Source: Prosopocoilus inquinatus
Lineage: Eukaryota; Arthropoda; Insecta; Coleoptera; Lucanidae
NCBI GenBank assembly: GCA_036172665.1
Contig: CM069870.1
Span: 26,510,001-26,574,000 of the forward strand
Length of the DNA stretch: 64,000 nt
Direction: 5' to 3'
Below, in pieces: positions 58,157 to 64,000 of this stretch. Made by a program: the position numbers and the translations under genes. The notes under the pieces were generated by a model, which had not been told where the DNA came from, searched no databases, and was given only the letters and a program-made list of their open reading frames with translations. Within the stretch, counting starts at the first letter, position 1; each line of letters opens with the position of its first letter.

Positions 58157-58572
58157 TTATTTGACCAATCGATAGAGAATAAAATTATGAATTAAAATTA
58201 TTCTTTATCATTTTATCGGATATTAATAAATAAAGAAGATATTTTGATTATTTACAAATTCATTAAGATGGCTGTGTTTCAAGAACAAAACATTTAAAAA
58301 CCGTGTATATATTTGAAAACATTAATTTTGGTTTATTTGTTTATTATAAAAGGTGTTTTTGTCTGAGTTTTGTAAAAATCTTTTAATAACAAGAAATTTT
58401 ATAAGATGCATTTTCTGGCCCAGAACATGCATCTTATGAACATTCCTTTTGTTTGTACAAATCTCGATTTTTTTAAGTTCAAAATAATTCAGAAGGAACA
58501 ATGTTTGTTTGTTTTACTCTTGTCAATGTCACAACTTATTACTTTGTAATTGTATTTCATTGGTCCGAGCGG

Positions 58573-58964
58573 CACTTTTAATTAATTTCTAATTACTTCA
58601 AATCAACCGGCTAAAACTCAGAGGGTGGTTTAAACGATAGATTTCGATCCGTGCTTTAATATTCTGCAAACAGAATTTGTATGCAAGTTCTCTGAGAAAA
58701 GTTATGAACATTTGAAATTGGTACTGTTTCAATGATCTGAGAGTCACTTTTAATTAATTTCTAATTACTTCAAATCAACCGGCTAAAACTCAGAGGGTGG
58801 TTTAAACGATAGATTTCGATCCGTGCTTTAATATTCTGCAAACAGAATTTGTATGCAAGTTCTCTGAGAAAAGTTATGAACATTTGAAATTGGTACTGTT
58901 TCAATGATCTGAGAGTCACTTTTAATTAATTTCTAATTACTTCAAATCAACCGGCTAAAACTTT
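58573..58964. repeat. 172-bp tandem repeat, two identical units plus 48-bp partial
   Basis: Units start at 58573, 58745 and 58917. The first two are identical throughout by eye; the third stops at GGCTAAAACT, where the rest of the right TIR of the Mutator-like element begins. Each unit includes about 40 bp of the inner end of that TIR plus about 127 bp with GAGGGTGGTTTAAACG. A more diverged unit edge precedes the first copy (GGTCCGAGCGGCAC against GATCTGAGAGTCAC). Confidence 0.9.
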
Positions 58965-59269
58965 CTGAAGGCATTATTAAATAGATATGTATGTTTACTT
59001 TATGACTACGTGAAAATTTTCAGTGAAAGCAATTGTTTTGGTGCGATATATGAATAATGACTTATGCTGGTTTAAATAGTCATAGTTAACTTAATATCAA
59101 ATATTTTTTCAGTTTCTTCATATGAGGGGAATTTACACATTATACTCTTTGTAATAGATTAAATATTATTGATCTGTCATCGTTATTTTAGCGGTGGCAG
59201 CGTTTGGAAATTTCATAAATTTATTGCTGGAATTTTATTGCTAACTTCTCATCGGTCATTTACTCCTAC

Positions 59270-61040
59270 AATTACAGTTTTCAAATGAATTTTATTTTAA
59301 CCGTTTTCTCAAATAATACAAGATTTTATTTGTTCTCTATTTAATTCTAGATACAAAATAAGTAACATGAAAATAAAATACAGGGATCCTCATTCCCCCT
59401 CTCGAGGTTACTGGTTCTCACACTGTGGTTGAGAAAAAGTACTAATTGATCTTAAAAAGCTTAAAGTAAATACGACCCTCATATTAACTAGTGGGGTCTA
59501 ATTTTTTTGTTGAGTGTTTTACATTTGCGTAGTTTTTGTTAATCGCTTGTTTTTGTTAACTGTTTTTCCAACTATTTCCTTTGATTTTCTTAACGCAATC
59601 GGAGAGTTCTACTTTTAGTATAAATTACATAATGAGGAAAGATAAACAGAAAGCAGGTACTGAATCACATAATTATCCGATATTTTGGACTCAAAGCAGT
59701 TAATTCTGGAATTAACGGTGTATTAATTCTGAAAATGAAAACTTAATCTAAACCTAACTTTCCTTATTTTTGCTGGAAAATATCATTTTTCACAATATGA
59801 GACGATGATGAACATATTTTTTATTTAAGTATTCTCAACAAATTCTTAAATTTAGAGTCACATCTTTGAACTGTTAGTCATGTCGAGTGTTTAAAATAAA
59901 ATGTAATTTTTTTTCCCGGTGAATGTGAAAGTTTATGACTGTCATCTTATTTTGAACAGTTTCATAATCTAATTTTGTTATATTGTTATTGAGAAAATGC
60001 GACCTTACTTTTTTAAGCGTTACTTATGGACAAAGTGGCATAATTACTAATTAATATAAATGTATACCGAAACAAGTTCTTAGAATTAGGAATGCGGCTT
60101 AAGCACATGTGTACGTACAATTCATATTCAATTATAAGAGGAAATTAGTATTTTTAATTAACTTTTAAAACGTAAAACCTTCGCTTAGTTCTAATTTCTA
60201 TTACTTAAATGAAAAAGTTAGAAAAGGAAATTCAGAAACTGGAAAATCTCTAGAGTATAACGTATGTCAGTTACATTTAGCGAGGGAATTATTTCTAAAG
60301 TGCTACGGAATTCGTCATTTCGAACATAATACAATCAGAAACGTTACTGCACAGAACTAGATCCGTATTCCCGGCAGTGTATATTTAGTTTTGTTGTTTT
60401 TGTAAATGTGATTTTTTTATGTCTATAAGCTAACACACACACACACAATGCCAAAAGACATTCAGACTGCAGTTTAAAAATAATCACTGGAGATTAGGTG
60501 CAAGCAATTTTAACATAACACAGAACAGCGGAAAGTCTATCAAACTTCAGTGGCTTTAAATATACTGAACAAGTGGCCTTTTGAAGGAAGGATGTGATCC
60601 TAATTTAAATGTGACAATTTGTGTTTCGGTTTAATGTTATGAAGTACATTTAGGTCGCCGAGGCGAAACATTTATTACCTCTAAAGTTTAATTTTATGTT
60701 TTATTTTGCGATATATTTATATCGAAACATGCGTAAGGAATGTCGGCTATTTTTATGTTGGCTTTTGTGTATTCCTTGCCCACGGAGAAAAATCATGTTG
60801 TTAATTCAATCGCAAGCACAATACTTAGAACATTGGTGTTTATCAAAACAAATTATCAAATTAAGTTGAGCGAAAAACAAAATTGAGGTGAAATTATAGA
60901 AGTTTTATAGAAAACTTCTATTTAAATTTTTGTACCCAGAAACTAGTGAGACAAACAATTGTTTATGGTTAAGAAATGAGAGACATAGTTTTCATAACTT
61001 TATGTTTAATTCATCCATACGTTATTCCATGTTAACACAT
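59270..61040. other. Non-coding stretch with a short (CA)n run
   Basis: A short CA microsatellite lies at about 60432-60446 and a small hairpin near 60885-60925 (AGAAGTTTT, AAAACTTCT). No gene or paired repeat recognised. Confidence 0.4.
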
Positions 61041-61042
61041 TA

Positions 61043-61948
61043 TTGTTGATACAATCAGCCCTATGATATATCAATCTATGTTAAAATAACAAGCGAGTTT
61101 AACATAAAATTATAACATCCGTAATAACATAGAATGCAGAATGTCGGATGACGTATCGTACAAAAACTTCGTATGTTGTGGGCTCTGTTATGTTAACATG
61201 TGATCCCTCTATTAAAATGGAAAAAAGGTTTGATACGAGCTGAGCAAAGACAAACTTATAGAAAAAACTGAAAGTGCAACAAGGAAATGAACTGGATGAC
61301 CAGGAAATACGCACCATATGTTACGCTGCAAATTTTGCCGGCAACCTCAACATCTGTTGAAGGTAAATAAAATGTTATTACACCCTTGGCTATATTTCCA
61401 AGGATTTCGTTTTTCAGTTCATATTTTGTGTATGTATCGCCTTAAAAGACCATTGCTATTAGAAACCTGTATTCCATGGGAAGTTATGTTGTTTTATTTT
61501 TTATACATTTACCTCTCATTTAAAATTTCCAGTTGTTGCAACAAGTGCAAATTGTAATAGTCCACCCATAACTATTTCCATTTTTTAAATATTAAATTGA
61601 TCCAATTGAGGAGAGGAGCTTCTACCAATTTTAAATTAACCACACTTTTCAATGCAGGAGCATTGTTGCAATGTTGAGGAGAGGAGCTTCTACCAATTTT
61701 AAGTTAACCACACTTTTCAATGCGAAACGAACAACGAATGCGCTGTAACATTCATGTTAACAACATAACAGGACCTCCTCACCAAAAAATTATTTAACAT
61801 GATCAAATAACGTAATATGTTATAATAACATAACATTTAACATGACAAGAAGATACGAATTACTGATCTGTTAACATAACATGAAAACGCTCGTAACATG
61901 TATGTTAGGTTAACATATATTGATACATCATAAGATTGAATATCAATA
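61043..61948. mobile_element. Candidate TIR element with dense ATGTTAAC sites, ~0.9 kb
   Basis: The outer ends are inverted with gaps: TATGATATATCAATCTATG on the left and TATGATGTATCAATATATG on the right (inverted), both followed by TTAA; TTGTTGATA/TTATTGATA lies outside. TTAACAT/ATGTTAA motifs recur many times in both orientations, especially 61070-61200 and 61750-61915, as subterminal transposase sites do. It contains a direct repeat (68-bp period) at 61606-61723. A 72-codon minus frame (61099-61317) has no recognisable domain. Superfamily unknown. Confidence 0.55.
61606..61723. repeat. 68-bp direct repeat, 1.7 copies
   Basis: GAGGAGAGGAGCTTCTACC and the following CAATTTTAA(A/G)TTAACCAC, CTTTTCAATGC occur at 61608 and again at 61676, with one difference. 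It lies within the candidate TIR element at 61043-61948. Confidence 0.85.
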
Positions 61949-61949
61949 A

Positions 61950-64000
61950 ATTTTTCTTTGGTGTGAATAGATGCACAAAATATTGTTATAAAAACAACAA
62001 GAATAATGTAAGGTTACTGCCTAGAATGGAGTAATATTAACAAAGCATGTTGTGTGTCAGTTTGTTTTAATTAGTGATCAAAACAGCACTTGCAAATTTC
62101 CACAAGAAAGACATTGAACTAACAACATATAACATTTGTGACGTATATGTGACCTCAAATTCTTGATATAAGAATCACAATTGTGGTTAATTTAACAATA
62201 CATTTTTCTCTGTGCAATATCATTAAATGAGTCAAGAGAACCACAAAAATTTTAAAAATATTAACTATAGTTTTTGTATCAACACGAAAGATTAGAAAAT
62301 TGACTTTAATATGAAAGTATTTAACAGTAAGAATTCAAGGCACTAAAAAATTTTAGAAATGATAAAATGAGTATGTGTGTTTCTGTGTTAATACTTGAAT
62401 AAACGTTCCTAGAAATTTCCCCGTAAGGCGATAATAATTATGTTAATAAACTTACTGGAATGTGAACACTACAGGGACAACAATGTCCCTAGACGCTTGG
62501 AATGAGTCAAGGCTACTTTGTCTGCCAGACGTTAATTACTGGTTGCTACACAAAAACTGAAAAGATTTTTTTAAACACCGGTTTAGAAAGTTTAATTGAT
62601 ACGAAACGTGTTGCACTAATTAGAATCTCGAAGACTTATTGAAAGATTACAAAACAGTGAAGAAACTTGGTAAATTTTTTAGCACAGTTTTCATAAATAG
62701 ATATACCGTAAGTTTCATTTAAACTTGAAAACGTGTTTTGCTCGGTCTTGTCTTAAATTCTTTAACATTTGTATTGAACCTGTGTCTAGAATATACTGTG
62801 AAGTAAACGTGATAAAGTGACAAAACAACTGGTTTTGTTTTAAACCGCTTATTTTACAATACATCCTGCTTTATCTCTTCTACCGTTTCTGAAGTTTCAG
62901 TGAAAAACTGGTAGGTATAACTTATTCCCTAAAACAGAGTTCACATTTTTTAATGAATGCATTAATACTCTCTGGAAAATGTAGTACTTAGTTTAGACGA
63001 CAAATATCGAACGTTAATAAATTCAATTTGTTATCCTACTGCAATGTCAGGTCAAAAAGCGATCGTAAAATGTCGCTATTTTATCTGTTAATAAAAACAT
63101 AAATCTATTTATTACTACGTATACTTACGTAGTGATCAACAAAAAATAATTTTCCCCCAGAAATTCACTCTTTCAAAGTATCACTTTTATATGATAGTGG
63201 TTTCGCAGTTTTATGATGACCATAGAAATGAGATTAAAAGTTGTAATTCTCAAACGCATACGCAGAAAATTCTTTTCAGATAATTTTCTTATGTAATTTT
63301 TAATTTTATCGTTGGGTTAACTTTTTAAAATATGTATTTCTTCACATGACTCTTCAAAAATTAAATATCTCTAACGAAAAATTATAGATAATTTAATTCG
63401 TAGGAGATACACTGTCTTTCAAAAAGTGTGCTACAAATGGGATTTTTTTTTATTATCGATTTTTACAAAAGTTTATTGATGTAGGACGCTTCTGTGTCTC
63501 TTAAAATCAAATTGGCAAATGTCAGATGAAATTTTTCTTTACCGGTATACAGTATGGACACCGAGAAATGAAGACCGCTTAAGAGTAAAGTGCCCTTATT
63601 TTATAAGATACAGGAAAATATCATAAGAATATGTTGTTCAGAATGAAGAGCCATAGCCAGATATGAAATTGTAGCCTCCTACCTCAAAAATGAAAAAATC
63701 ACAATCTATTTTGAACCACTATACACACTACATTGGGAAATACAGGTGGGGTTAAAGTGTCCGTTAAAATAATATGAATCAAAAACACGAAATTCGTTCT
63801 TATTTTTCAATTATTTCATTTTTTTCTGAGTCATTATTTCAATGCATTCCGAAACTTTATGCTTTTTTGTAGCATGATAGTAATTCATCGAAATAGTCAT
63901 TCAGGATCAAATGAAATAATTAAGAAATAAGAAAGAATTTCCTGTTTTCCTGTTCATATTATTTTGGCGGCCCTCCAGAATTTCTTAATGTAGTGTATAT
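61950..64000. other. Non-coding stretch; one repeat fragment at 63032-63089
   Basis: The only recognised item is a 58-bp piece of repeat family P2 (ATCCTACTGCAATGTCAGG to TATTTTATCTGTT), matching 13505-13562 and the arms of 19356-19568. Otherwise AT-rich with no coding signal. Confidence 0.5.

Larger units (their letters stand above)
56583..59256. mobile_element. Mutator-like element, 2674 bp, 331-bp TIRs, perfect 9-bp TSD
   Basis: Left TIR (56583-56913) and right TIR (58925-59256) are inverse copies over about 331 bp with roughly a dozen differences by eye. They start ACCCATGAGAAGTTAGC and ACCGATGAGAAGTTAGC. CATTTACTC occurs directly outside each end (56574-56582 and 59257-59265). Long TIRs plus a 9-bp duplication are the hallmark of Mutator-like elements (MULEs). 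No transposase is visible; the interior carries a Penelope-type motif (57.17 kb), a nested terminus pair (57521-58156) and a tandem array (58573-58964), so the element is non-autonomous. A long-TIR foldback element of another superfamily with 9-bp duplication is the alternative. Confidence 0.88.

Noticed and set aside
60650..60675. GTCGCCGAGGCGAAAC, a stem followed by GAAAC
   Set aside because: No CTGANGA box upstream at the required position.
1..64000. CRISPR arrays, operons, phage or prokaryotic genes
   Set aside because: No regularly spaced repeats or compact coding; composition, spliced hAT gene and transposon types indicate an arthropod nuclear genome.

Overview
This window is AT-rich nuclear DNA from an arthropod, almost certainly an insect. 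The basis is its set of transposable-element relics (mariner, Tc1-like, hAT with a small spliced intron, Penelope-like, non-LTR retrotransposons, insect-style MITEs), the absence of any prokaryotic gene organisation, and the lack of any long host ORF. I could not identify one convincing host protein-coding exon. The window reads as a gene desert or very large intron filled with mobile-element remains of different ages.

Layout. 1-2.8 kb: no genes; a stretch rich in TTAATTA-type sites. 2.8-3.4 kb: mariner D34D transposase relic (minus). 3.75-4.1 kb: degenerate repetitive ORF family. 5.35 kb: hairpin MITE. 7.18-7.74 kb: Tc1-type non-autonomous element. 8.87-10.13 kb: mariner-superfamily element with intact ends and a frameshifted transposase. 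10.68 kb: TTA-flanked MITE. 13.2-13.6 and 19.36-19.74 kb: Penelope-type terminal repeats in inverted arrangements. 14.8-15.3 kb: LINE reverse transcriptase relic. 15.75-16.04 kb: large inverted repeat whose arms both read as the same peptide. 16.12-17.01 kb: mariner-superfamily element with a DUF4817-like fragment. 23.55-24.3 kb: Tc1-like relic. 28.1-29.0 kb: second LINE relic, followed by a GC-rich island to 29.86 kb. 31.5 and 37.4-37.6 kb: TAA-flanked MITEs. 32.3-34.55 kb: Penelope-like element with reverse transcriptase and GIY-YIG endonuclease. 36-37 kb: long-TIR element. 38.0-39.5 kb: Transib/RAG1-like transposase relic. 39.7-40.25 kb: hammerhead-like repeat plus minisatellite. 42.8-43.3 and 52.4-52.8 kb: two copies of an unclassified repeat with target-site duplications. 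44.04-46.61 kb: hAT-type element with nested insertions. 47.95-50.14 kb: full-length hAT element with perfect 8-bp TSD. 54.0-55.0 kb: Tc1 relic (minus). 56.58-59.26 kb: Mutator-like element with 331-bp TIRs and a perfect 9-bp TSD. 61.04-61.95 kb: TIR element crowded with ATGTTAAC sites.

The main theme is that at least five sequence-unrelated repeat families in this one window share the hammerhead-ribozyme-like core layout of Penelope-like elements (CTGANGA, short stem II, GAAAC). The most canonical core lies inside the Mutator-like element at 57.17 kb. The best-preserved mobile elements are the hAT at 47.95 kb (one intron, one frameshift) and the Mutator-like element, whose arms are about 96% identical by eye. 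All alignments and identities were done by eye, without database searches.
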